A DNA stretch of 37,375 nt from a virus. The DNA lies in IMG/VR virus record IMGVR_UViG_3300027659_000092, positions 1-37,375 of that record. One strand, 5' to 3'. Shown here one piece after another: positions 9,901 through 17,084 of this stretch (position 1 is its first letter; every line of letters begins with the position of its first letter). The notes beneath the pieces were generated by a model. It did not search any database and was not told the origin of the DNA. It worked only from the letters and a program-made list of their open reading frames with translations. The position numbers and the translations under genes are program-made.

Positions 9901-11361
9901 GTGGCACCTAAAGATCCCTATGCACCTGCCAAAGCAGCAGAGCAAAAATTAAAAGCAAATGCTATGGTAACTCCACAACCCACTCCAACACGTGATACAA
10001 AGATTGAACCTAAACCTGCTGGCAAAGTTAAATCATCTTTGAAGGAAATTCCAGTAGGTGTTTCAAGTGATTATAAAAAGTTTATTGATGGCAGTATTGT
10101 TCTTAACTCTGGTAGTTCAACTGGTGGAGTTCAGAGTGCTCCTTACGTTTCTGCAGCAACTGATGCTGGTAATCAACCTAAAGCATGGGCTATTTTAGCA
10201 TCACCAGATGGCTCGGGTTACATGACTCAAAGCCTTGATGCAGCAGTACAAGAATATATGGGAAGAATCCCACGTGATGCAGATAGTATTGCTTATTACA
10301 AGAAGCAATTGCAATCATATTATCCAACTGCTAAGGGTTTCCAAAGGTCAATGTCTGCTGGACCTATAACAGATAAAGATGTTGATTTTCAAGGTGCAAT
10401 TAAAAATGCTTTAAGCCAGATTTCTGTTGATAACTTTAATACAGGTGCAGTAAACGCTAACTCTGAAACCCCAACTGCTTTGTATAGTTTTGATAGTTGG
10501 GTAAATACACGTGTTCCTATGCCAAGCAGAACTACTGATAGTTCTAGAAGTAGTGGATTAACTACTAAGGAAGATGCAATTGCCGAGTTCCGCCGTACTG
10601 TTCAACAGTATGTTGGCGATCCTAAATTAGTAGATAAAGTAGATGCTCTTGCTGAAGCCTATTGGGATAAACTTCATAATGCAGAATTAAAACGCACAAG
10701 TTATTCTACTTCTACTAGAGATCCAATAACAGGTAATACTGTTAGTGGAGGTGTTAGTTACGCTCAATTAACAGAACAAGATCGTATTGAAATGCGCCTT
10801 GGACTTATCAATAAAGGCGACAAGGCTGCTAAGAGTGCTGGCATTACTAGGGCAACACAGGAGCAACTTCAAGATGCAGGTGGTTTAATTGGTAATGTAT
10901 ATACTACATTAAATGAACATGCTGCAGATATGGGTATTCAATTAACACATATAGATTTGCTTAAAAAAACAAATGAAGTTTTAAAGCCGGGTGGTGGAAC
11001 TCCGGGTGTTAGTGCAGAGGCATTAAATACTGGTGTTCAACAAGCAAAAAATAGTATTACACAAGCAGCAAAAATACACTTTAAAAATCTTGCACCTTAC
11101 ATTGATAACGGCTTAAAGGTTAGCGATATCAGTTCTAACTTTCAACGCATAAAAGAAAAAGAATTAGAACTAGGTAATAACACTGTAGATATTTATGATA
11201 CAGATGTACAGAATGCTATACGTGATGAGAAAGGGATTATGTCCCCTAATGATTTCACATTAAATGTACGCAAGAATCCTAACTGGAGATTTACTGCAGC
11301 AGCAAATGAAGGCGCTTCTTCTTTTATTAATACAATCCTTAAAACTTGGGGGAAGATCTAA
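9901..11361 (+). CDS. Probable internal virion or tape-measure-like structural protein
   Basis: A 486-aa protein starting at GTG three bases after the giant gene. The N-terminal 35 residues are low-complexity (Pro, Lys, Thr), then the sequence is mainly helical. The C-terminus (FTLNVRKNPNWRFTAAANEG and the following segment) resembles the end of large virion proteins in actinophages and cyanophages, where a similar 'R..P.WR.T..A' pattern is frequent; that comparison is from memory. No catalytic motif is seen. It forms a tight set with the 1800-aa protein and the 397-aa protein after it, so the three may build one internal structure. Confidence 0.62.
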   Translation: MAPKDPYAPAKAAEQKLKANAMVTPQPTPTRDTKIEPKPAGKVKSSLKEIPVGVSSDYKKFIDGSIVLNSGSSTGGVQSAPYVSAATDAGNQPKAWAILASPDGSGYMTQSLDAAVQEYMGRIPRDADSIAYYKKQLQSYYPTAKGFQRSMSAGPITDKDVDFQGAIKNALSQISVDNFNTGAVNANSETPTALYSFDSWVNTRVPMPSRTTDSSRSSGLTTKEDAIAEFRRTVQQYVGDPKLVDKVDALAEAYWDKLHNAELKRTSYSTSTRDPITGNTVSGGVSYAQLTEQDRIEMRLGLINKGDKAAKSAGITRATQEQLQDAGGLIGNVYTTLNEHAADMGIQLTHIDLLKKTNEVLKPGGGTPGVSAEALNTGVQQAKNSITQAAKIHFKNLAPYIDNGLKVSDISSNFQRIKEKELELGNNTVDIYDTDVQNAIRDEKGIMSPNDFTLNVRKNPNWRFTAAANEGASSFINTILKTWGKI

Positions 11362-12554
11362 TGGCAGTTAAACGAAAGGTAGATCCTTTAAATTATTTAG
11401 GTATTCCTAATTTTAAACCGGGTCAAACACCTAACTTTAAACCCGATCAAATGCAGTCAACACCTCGCCCATCAGATACTGCTCAAAACTGGTCAGAAAA
11501 TATGGACTCACAAACACCTAGCCAGATGATGAATCCTGTACCAACAGGTTTAGATCAGTATGGAAATACTCTGTTTGGTTCAGATACTGCAGAATCCGGC
11601 ACACCTTATAGCCCAACAACTACATCTACGGAAAAACCTAAAGCAAAAACAAAAGAAGAGTATGATGTTGAACAAGCAAAAATAGCACAAGACATAAAAG
11701 ATTTAAATACAAAGCGGGATGCTTTTGCAAGAATAACTGCAATCTTTACTGATAATAATTTTGCACCTGATGAAATTGCTGAATTAGAAAAGTTTGTAGC
11801 AAATAGTATTATGGATCCTAAGATGGGTCCAGAGCAAGCAATGCTTGCTATGCGTGAATTACCTGCTTATCAAAAAAGATTTGCTGGTAATAAACAACGT
11901 ACTACTAAAGGACTTAACGCTTTAAGCGAAGATGCTTATCTAGCACAAGAAGATGCTTTTACTCAGTACCTTGCTGCTGCAGGACAGGCTAGTATGGGAA
12001 CTAGAGAGCGATATGCAACTCTTATTGGTAATGCTGTAGCACCTGCTGAGGTAGGTAGACGTGTAAATCTTGCAATAGATAATGTTAAAAATGCAGATCC
12101 TCTAATGATGCAACAAATAAAACTTTATTATCCACAAATTACTGATGATAAATTAGTATCTTACTTTTTAGATCCTACTCAATCTCTTGCTGAATTAAAC
12201 AAGCAAGTAAAAACTACACAGTTAGGTGTTGCAGCATTAGGACTTGGTAAAGGATATGACTCAAGCCTTACACGTGCCGCTGCTTTATACGCACAAGTTG
12301 GTGATGTAGGTGCTGCTACTGCTAAAGAAACTTACCAAACAATTGGTGAAGCATTAAAACCTACTGAGAACTTAAGTAACATTTATAAAGAAACTAATAT
12401 AACATATGGGCAAACTGAAGCCGAAGCAGAGTTCTTTAATAAAAATCTTAAAGCGCAAGAAGATCGTAAGCGATTAAAATCATTACAACGTGCTTCATTT
12501 CAAGCAGATCCGGGTATGGGTAAAGGCGCTTTATCTTCACCTATATCAATATAG
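11361..12554 (+). CDS. Probable internal virion structural protein, Gln/Ala-rich helical C-terminus
   Basis: I choose ATG at 11361, inside a TAATG overlap and preceded by GGGGGAAG, rather than the TTG at 11346 in the same frame. The product is 397 aa. The first 90 residues are Pro/Thr/Gln-rich and contain a near repeat (PNFKPGQT, PNFKPDQM). The rest is helical, and its C-terminus has the pattern 'AEAEFFNKNLKAQEDRKRL..L.RASF', which I associate with C-terminal parts of phage tape-measure or internal proteins. There is no enzymatic motif. This is the last gene before a structured 115-base gap and the scaffold. Confidence 0.62.
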   Translation: MAVKRKVDPLNYLGIPNFKPGQTPNFKPDQMQSTPRPSDTAQNWSENMDSQTPSQMMNPVPTGLDQYGNTLFGSDTAESGTPYSPTTTSTEKPKAKTKEEYDVEQAKIAQDIKDLNTKRDAFARITAIFTDNNFAPDEIAELEKFVANSIMDPKMGPEQAMLAMRELPAYQKRFAGNKQRTTKGLNALSEDAYLAQEDAFTQYLAAAGQASMGTRERYATLIGNAVAPAEVGRRVNLAIDNVKNADPLMMQQIKLYYPQITDDKLVSYFLDPTQSLAELNKQVKTTQLGVAALGLGKGYDSSLTRAAALYAQVGDVGAATAKETYQTIGEALKPTENLSNIYKETNITYGQTEAEAEFFNKNLKAQEDRKRLKSLQRASFQADPGMGKGALSSPISI

Positions 12555-12669
12555 AATCCTAATGGACCGACCAGCCCCATTAGCGTATAAGACTGGTAGT
12601 AAGAGCCAGACCAATTCCCCGATTGGAACCTGTGGCTTGCGAACTAACGAATAGAAAGGGTGGGTTGCT
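12555..12669 (+). promoter_or_regulatory. Structured untranslated leader before scaffold and capsid genes
   Basis: A 115-base gap in an otherwise packed arm. It holds a 7-bp hairpin CTAATGG/CCATTAG (12559-12565 with 12577-12583), a short CTGG/CCAG pairing (12593-12596 with 12606-12609), and CCAAT/ATTGG around TCCCCG (12611-12615 with 12622-12626). It ends in a ribosome site AAAGGGTGG. No T-tract follows the hairpins, so they are not obvious terminators. It may be a processed or stabilised 5' end for the highly expressed capsid messages, or contain a late promoter. Confidence 0.4.
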
Positions 12670-13143
12670 ATGAGCAACAACTACTGGGATGATGACGAAG
12701 ACGACCAAGATACCGACAATGAGGCGCAGATGGATGGAAGTGACTTATTAAAAAAGTTACGGAAAGCCAAGCGTTCTGATGAGAAGCGTATCAAGGAACT
12801 CACTGAGCAACTTGAGAATCTATCCAAGTCGCAGCGTGAGCGTGTAGTCAAAGAGGTCCTAGAAAAGAAGGGCGTCAATCCAAAAGCACAGCGTTTAATC
12901 CTTAAAGATCTAGAAGACATTAGTGAAGAGTCAGTTAATAACTGGCTTGAAGATAATGGCGATCTATTTGGATTAACATCGTCTGAGGCTTCAGAAGAGA
13001 AACAACTTAACATTGCAGCCTTACGGCAGCAAGATGCTGTTACTCAAATAGGTTCGACCCCTGAACGTGCCGATGATTTAGAATCAAAGATTTCTAATGC
13101 ACAATCTGCAGATGAGATCCTTAATATTCTTAGGGCACAATAA
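12670..13143 (+). CDS. Probable capsid scaffolding protein
   Basis: A 157-aa, very charged protein directly upstream of the major capsid gene. The first 25 residues are Asp/Glu/Gln-rich, then a long predicted coiled coil follows (LLKKLRKAKRSDEKRIKELT, about 26-60), then more helix to the C-terminus. Small size, high charge, coiled coil and adjacency to the capsid gene are typical of phage scaffolds that template procapsid assembly. ATG is preceded by AAAGGGTGG. The family has low sequence conservation, so the call rests on character and position. Confidence 0.75.
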   Translation: MSNNYWDDDEDDQDTDNEAQMDGSDLLKKLRKAKRSDEKRIKELTEQLENLSKSQRERVVKEVLEKKGVNPKAQRLILKDLEDISEESVNNWLEDNGDLFGLTSSEASEEKQLNIAALRQQDAVTQIGSTPERADDLESKISNAQSADEILNILRAQ

Positions 13144-13187
13144 TACTTAATCCATAGTAATACCAATCACCTTGGAGGTGACGAACA

Positions 13188-14381
13188 ATGGCTAATGCAT
13201 TTACAAGCACAGGCTCCGCCACACTTGGCGGCACATCTGGCAGTGCAGGTCTTGTCCAGAAAGCGTATGATCGCTTATTGGAGTTTGCTCTCCGCTCTGA
13301 ACCCCTAATTCGTTCAGTCGCAGATAAAACACCTGCCCGTCAATCAATCCCCGGTTCAACAGTTGTTCTACAACGCTATGTTGACTTGGCTGCAAACACT
13401 ACCGCTCTCTCAGAAACAACTGATCCAGATGCAGTAGCACTATCTACACCAACTCCGATTTCTATCACTCTTGCTGAGTACGGAAACTCTGTATTGGTAA
13501 CTCGCGCATTGGAACTCTTCAGCCTTGCTGATGTTGATCCAGCAGTCGCAAACATTATCGCTTTCAACCTAGCAGATTCTATTGATGCTGTAGCAATGGA
13601 AACATTGCGTGGCGGAACCTACAAACTATTTGGTGGTTCAGCAACATCAACAGCAACAGTTGCTGCTTCTTCAACACTTGACTCAGCAGACATCCGTAAG
13701 GCTGTTGCTAAGTTACGTTCCAATAAGGCTATTGGACGCAAGGGTTCACTATACTGGGCTGGAATCCACCCAGAAGTATCACACGACCTACGTGCCGAGT
13801 CCTCTTCAGGACAAGGCTGGTTGCTACCTAACCAATACGGTTCTTCACAGGATCGCATTTGGGCAGGAGAAATCGGTAACTACGAAGGTGCATACTATGT
13901 TGAATCAGCACGTATGTACAACTCAAAGTCAGGTGCCGATCAAACAGCACTAGCAACTGCATCTGCAGTTAGCGGTGCTTCAGGTGCGTTTACAATCGTA
14001 GCAGCCAACGCTGCTTTCGGTGGACGTGCTGAAGTTGGAGATAAGATCTCTGGTACTAACGTAGGTTCTTCTGCAAAGATCACTGCTATCTCTGTTGGTG
14101 AAACTAACACTACATTCACTGTAGATGTTGCTAACTCAGGTACCGTTGGAACTAATACTCTAACTGTAACCCCAGTAACACGTGTATACAACACAATTGT
14201 ATGCGGACAGCAAGCAATGGCGCAAGCCGTAGCCGAAGAGCCACACGTAGTTATCGGACCAGTAGTTGACAAGTTGATGCGTCACCGCCCAATGGGTTGG
14301 TATGGCGTTCTTGGCTTTGCTCGCTACCGTGAAGAAGCACTGTATCGAATCGAAACCGGTTCATCAATCGGCGCTCTTTAG
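13188..14381 (+). CDS. Major capsid protein, N4-gp56-like HK97 fold
   Basis: A 397-aa protein with a strong ribosome site (GGAGGTG, 8 bases before ATG). The N-terminal 150 residues follow the layout of N4-gp56-type capsid proteins. 'QKAYDRLLEFALRSEPLIRS' comes first, then 'GSTVVLQRYVDLAANTTALSE', then 'ITLAEYGNSVLVTRALELF' and 'NLADSIDAVAMETLRGG'. Between about 260 and 330 a Ser/Thr/Ala/Gly/Val-rich, beta-type segment looks like a surface insertion. After it, the body resumes with 'AMAQAVAEEPHVVIGPVVDK'. Codon use is visibly richer in C-ending codons than in the flanking genes, fitting high expression. It would form the capsid shell with the scaffold encoded just upstream. Confidence 0.88.
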   Translation: MANAFTSTGSATLGGTSGSAGLVQKAYDRLLEFALRSEPLIRSVADKTPARQSIPGSTVVLQRYVDLAANTTALSETTDPDAVALSTPTPISITLAEYGNSVLVTRALELFSLADVDPAVANIIAFNLADSIDAVAMETLRGGTYKLFGGSATSTATVAASSTLDSADIRKAVAKLRSNKAIGRKGSLYWAGIHPEVSHDLRAESSSGQGWLLPNQYGSSQDRIWAGEIGNYEGAYYVESARMYNSKSGADQTALATASAVSGASGAFTIVAANAAFGGRAEVGDKISGTNVGSSAKITAISVGETNTTFTVDVANSGTVGTNTLTVTPVTRVYNTIVCGQQAMAQAVAEEPHVVIGPVVDKLMRHRPMGWYGVLGFARYREEALYRIETGSSIGAL

Positions 14382-14389
14382 TAGTAACG

Positions 14390-14420
14390 GGGGGTGGGGC
14401 TTAACGCCCTGCCCCCTCTT
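14390..14420 (+). terminator. Intrinsic terminator or attenuator after the capsid gene
   Basis: An 11-bp GC-rich stem (14390-14400 with 14406-14416, including two G-U pairs) with loop TTAAC is followed by TCTTT. It lies eight bases after the capsid stop and before the ribosome site of the next gene. The short T-run suggests partial termination, which would give more capsid than tail mRNA. Confidence 0.65.
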
Positions 14421-14435
14421 TAAATGGAGGACAAC

Positions 14436-14705
14436 ATGGCAACATATGTTTTTGAAACACCAATAGTTAGAGAAGGACCTTCGGGTGGACACCGTTTATT
14501 TGAATTTTATAAATTAAATGTTGGCATTAGTATTGTTAAAGATAATGGGACATACAGACAAGTTCGATATTTAACAGATGAAGATTTAAGAAGTTATCAA
14601 GAAGTTTACCTAGGTGGTAATAAACATGTAGTTGATGAGGCTACTAGAGCAGCATTGATTGCTGGCGATGTTGATGTTACTGCAGATAATTTTACAGAAC
14701 AATGA
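14436..14705 (+). CDS. Small conserved-looking virion-region protein
   Basis: An 89-aa protein. I choose ATG 14436 because GGAGG (14426-14430) lies five bases upstream; an ATG at 14424 in the same frame overlaps that ribosome site and is a poor start. The sequence begins MATYVFETPIVREGP and has alternating beta-like segments and a short helix near the C-terminus. Position immediately after the capsid gene fits a head-decoration or head-completion role, but no family is recognised. Its end overlaps the next gene (ATGA). Confidence 0.65.
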   Translation: MATYVFETPIVREGPSGGHRLFEFYKLNVGISIVKDNGTYRQVRYLTDEDLRSYQEVYLGGNKHVVDEATRAALIAGDVDVTADNFTEQ

Positions 14706-15016
14706 GTTTACATCAGAAAGATCATCCAGTATTTATAGAAGGATGTTTCGGATGCAAGATTTCTACTTTGGCAATAGGCAAGGGAGATGCTAGTAGTGAT
14801 GCCGCAATGCCAAAGCGTAAGTGGGAAGGCGAGTTACAAAGATATAGAGATGCACGCAAGCAAGGTATTCAGCCAGCAGGAACTACTATGAATAAAATAA
14901 TTGCTGCAGAAAAAGCATCAGAGAATTTGGGTAGGGCTTACAATGCTGAGAAGGACCCAAATGCAAAACATATAAATAAAAAAACCGCAACCGTCATGAA
15001 CCAACTAGGAGTATAA
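14702..15016 (+). CDS. Small protein with HPVFIEGCFGCK motif, unknown function
   Basis: A 104-aa protein coupled by ATGA overlap to its upstream neighbour. Near the N-terminus it has HPVFIEGCFGCKISTLAIG (residues 8-26), where one His and two Cys (CFGC) could bind a metal. I have the impression that this motif is frequent in structural regions of actinophages, always unannotated. The remainder is Lys/Arg/Ala-rich helix. It may act in head-tail joining or nucleoid interaction. Function not assignable. Confidence 0.65.
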   Translation: MSLHQKDHPVFIEGCFGCKISTLAIGKGDASSDAAMPKRKWEGELQRYRDARKQGIQPAGTTMNKIIAAEKASENLGRAYNAEKDPNAKHINKKTATVMNQLGV

Positions 15017-15017
15017 C

Positions 15018-15179
15018 ATGCCACAAGTAGGAAAAAAGAAGTTTCCATATACCGCTAAAGGTAAGGCTGCTGCCAAGAAGGCTGCTTACAAAGCAGGAGA
15101 AAAAATGGAATCAAAGTCAATGAAGGCTAAAGAAACCAAAATGGGTATGAGCATGAAGAAGATGGGCAAGAAGAAATAA
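15018..15179 (+). CDS. 53-aa lysine-rich protein
   Basis: A short gene reading MPQVGKKKFPYTAKGKAAAK at its start and ending in a Met/Lys run (MGMSMKKMGKKK). About a third of residues are Lys. The N-terminal pattern 'GKKKFPYT.KGKAAAK' is, from memory, recurrent in small marine and freshwater phage proteins. It starts after AGGAG with 6-base spacing and ends in a TAATG overlap with the next gene. A DNA-binding or DNA-condensing virion role is plausible by composition only. Confidence 0.65.
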   Translation: MPQVGKKKFPYTAKGKAAAKKAAYKAGEKMESKSMKAKETKMGMSMKKMGKKK

Positions 15180-15430
15180 TGTCAGATCGCAAATCAGCAA
15201 CTGATCGTTCTAAAATGAATCCTGTTTACAAACCTGTTGGCTATTTTGGCAACGTTGTAAAAGAAGGAAAAGAATTTGCCAGAGCGATAGTAAATACTCA
15301 AACTGCTGGCAACAAAGAAAAGTCACCAACAAAAGAAACAAAAATGCAGTCTAAAAGTTGGAAAGAATACGATAGTGCTTTTGGTCAACTTGGTGGAGCA
15401 ATTCTACAAGGAAGACGTTACAAAGACTAA
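15179..15430 (+). CDS. 83-aa small basic protein, unknown
   Basis: An 83-aa protein linked on both sides by TAATG overlaps. It is Lys/Ser/Thr/Gly-rich without transmembrane segments or recognisable motifs; the C-terminus 'FGQLGGAILQGRRYKD' is the most ordered-looking part. It belongs to a five-gene string of small basic proteins between capsid and neck genes. Function unknown. Confidence 0.62.
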   Translation: MSDRKSATDRSKMNPVYKPVGYFGNVVKEGKEFARAIVNTQTAGNKEKSPTKETKMQSKSWKEYDSAFGQLGGAILQGRRYKD

Positions 15431-15717
15431 TGACTCAAGCATGGACACGTAAAGAAGGTAAGAATCCTAAAGGTGGGTTAAACGCTAAGGGACGTGCATC
15501 TTATACTAAGGGCACTCTAAAGCCTCCAGTTAAATCTGGTGATAACCCACGCAGGGCTTCATTCTTAGCCCGTATGGGCGGAATGCCGGGTCCTGAGCGC
15601 AAACCTAACGGTGATCCAACACGATTGTTGTTATCACTACAAGCATGGGGTGCTAGTTCAAAAGCAGATGCTAAGAAAAAGGCTGCTGCTATATCGAAAA
15701 GGAATAAAAGTAAGTAA
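15430..15717 (+). CDS. Small basic phage protein, DUF6321-like
   Basis: A 95-aa protein with a highly characteristic core: AWTRKEGKNPKGGLNAKGRA followed by YTKGTLKPPV and 'SGDNPRRASFLARMGGMPGP' (residues about 4-55). I recognise this as a family widespread in aquatic phages and recall it as DUF6321; the name should be checked. It is very basic, with Gly and Pro, and has a Lys/Ala tail. Function in the family is unknown. TAATG overlaps couple it to both neighbours. Confidence 0.72.
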   Translation: MTQAWTRKEGKNPKGGLNAKGRASYTKGTLKPPVKSGDNPRRASFLARMGGMPGPERKPNGDPTRLLLSLQAWGASSKADAKKKAAAISKRNKSK

Positions 15718-15896
15718 TGCCAAAGCCAAAATCTAAAGTTAATGCTGCTGGTAATTATACCAAACCTACTATGCGTGCAACTTTATTTAAAAAGATCAAG
15801 GCTGGCTCTAAAGGTGGAGATCCCGGAGAGTGGTCTGCTCGTAAAGCACAACTACTTGCTGTTGAATATAAGAAAAAAGGTGGAGGTTACAAGTAA
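15717..15896 (+). CDS. 59-aa lysine/glycine-rich protein
   Basis: A small basic protein starting MPKPKSKVNAAGNYTKPTMR. It contains 'LFKKIKAGSKGGDPGEWSAR' and ends in KKKGGGYK. The 'KPTMR..LF..IKAG..GG.PG.WSARKAQLLA..YK..GGGY' arrangement is one I associate with aquatic phages, encoded next to the preceding family. It is joined by TAATG overlaps on both sides. No enzymatic motif; it could bind DNA or virion components. Function unknown. Confidence 0.7.
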   Translation: MPKPKSKVNAAGNYTKPTMRATLFKKIKAGSKGGDPGEWSARKAQLLAVEYKKKGGGYK

Positions 15897-16132
15897 TGGC
15901 ACTTGCTAAACCTCAGAAATCTTTAAAGGATTGGACTGCACAGAAGTGGAAAACTTCTGATGGCAAACCATCTAAAGGCAAGAAAAGATATTTACCAGAA
16001 GCAGCATGGGCATCTTTAACTCCTGCTGAAAAGGCTGCAACCAATAAGGCTAAAGCAGCAGGAAATGCTAAAGGCAAACAGTTTGTTAAACAACCTAAAG
16101 CAGTAGCCAAAAAAACATCTAAGTATAGATAA
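15896..16132 (+). CDS. Small basic protein resembling DUF5872-type viral proteins
   Basis: A 78-aa protein with LKDWTAQKWKTSDGKPSKGK near the N-terminus, then RYLPEAAWASLTPAEKAATN, and a Lys/Ala tail. The 'LKDW..QKW...DGKPS...RYLP..AW..L...EK.AT..AK' pattern recalls small viral proteins grouped as DUF5872; I hold this name with moderate confidence. It is the last of five consecutive small basic genes. It may be a virion DNA-associated protein, but no function is established. Confidence 0.68.
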   Translation: MALAKPQKSLKDWTAQKWKTSDGKPSKGKKRYLPEAAWASLTPAEKAATNKAKAAGNAKGKQFVKQPKAVAKKTSKYR

Positions 16133-16143
16133 GGTAACATTAA

Positions 16144-17073
16144 ATGACAGCAACTTTATTAGATATGATCAATGAAGTATCTATGAATCTATCTGGCTAT
16201 ACACTTATACAAGATCGTGCTACTTACATTACAAGTGATGTTGCCAATACTGCTTCTACTATTGCAGCACCTATCGTATTGAGTCTTGCATCTAGCGATA
16301 ACCTAGGTAAAGGTGTTGTTGAAATTAATGAAGAATTATTCTGGGTAGATAACTATGACCGACTTGGTAATACTGCAACTATCTCGCCTTATGGTAGAGG
16401 ATATCTAGGTACTACCCGTGCTGCTCATACAGCCGGTGACAAAGTAACTATATCGCCAATCTTCCCACGCTTTGCTATCAAGCGAGCAATTAATGACACT
16501 ATTAGCGCAATTGGTTCATCCATCTTTGCTGCTGACACAACTACAATTACATACAGCACAGCCGTTTCTGCTTACAGACTACCTGCTACTGGTGATAGTT
16601 TAGATATTCGTAATATTCTTTCTGTTGCTTATCAATCTATAGGTCCTAGTAAAGAATGGATTCCTATTAGAAACTGGCGTTTTGATGGTAACGCTAACTC
16701 TACTGCATTTACAAGTGAACAAACTATTTCCATCTATGATGGTATCACTTCGGGACGCACTATCCAAATTGTATATTCTACAGATCCAGTTCCGTTTAGT
16801 GCTAATACAGATGTTTTTACAACTAAAACAAAACTACCACTTTCTTGCAAAGACTTGGTTGTTCTTGGGGCTACCTATCGTTTGTTGTCTAATCTTGATC
16901 CTGCACGTGCATCAATGATTAGTCCACAAGCAGATGAAACAGATGCTAAACGTCCATACGGTTCATCACAATCAATTACTAGACAAGTTTACACCCTATT
17001 TGCTCAACGCTTAAATGAAGAAATAAAAAATCAACAAGATAGATATCCTATCCGTATCCACTACTCCGTTTGA
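16144..17073 (+). CDS. Probable neck/adaptor (head-tail connector) structural protein
   Basis: A 309-aa protein between the small head proteins and the fibre gene. It starts with a helix (TATLLDMINEVSMNLSGY), followed by a beta-rich insert (ELFWVDNYDRLGNTATISPYG region) and a helical segment with 'FPRFAIKRAINDTISAIG'. Another beta domain and a C-terminal helix ('TLFAQRLNEEIKNQQDR') complete it. This helix/beta/helix arrangement and the position fit podovirus adaptor proteins that sit under the portal. No strict motif is available, so the call is contextual. Confidence 0.6.
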   Translation: MTATLLDMINEVSMNLSGYTLIQDRATYITSDVANTASTIAAPIVLSLASSDNLGKGVVEINEELFWVDNYDRLGNTATISPYGRGYLGTTRAAHTAGDKVTISPIFPRFAIKRAINDTISAIGSSIFAADTTTITYSTAVSAYRLPATGDSLDIRNILSVAYQSIGPSKEWIPIRNWRFDGNANSTAFTSEQTISIYDGITSGRTIQIVYSTDPVPFSANTDVFTTKTKLPLSCKDLVVLGATYRLLSNLDPARASMISPQADETDAKRPYGSSQSITRQVYTLFAQRLNEEIKNQQDRYPIRIHYSV

Positions 17074-17084
17074 TAGGCAGATAA

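Noticed and set aside
12555-12669. tRNA gene in the leader
   Set aside because: No cloverleaf, T-loop GTTCGA pattern or acceptor pairing could be laid out.
12681-13013. Minus-strand frame opposite the scaffold gene
   Set aside because: Ser/Arg-rich mirror of a charged coding sequence, no ribosome site, against the transcription direction.
13940-14272. Minus-strand frame opposite the capsid gene
   Set aside because: Its Val/Ala/Pro/Thr composition is an artefact of the complementary strand of the capsid insertion domain.
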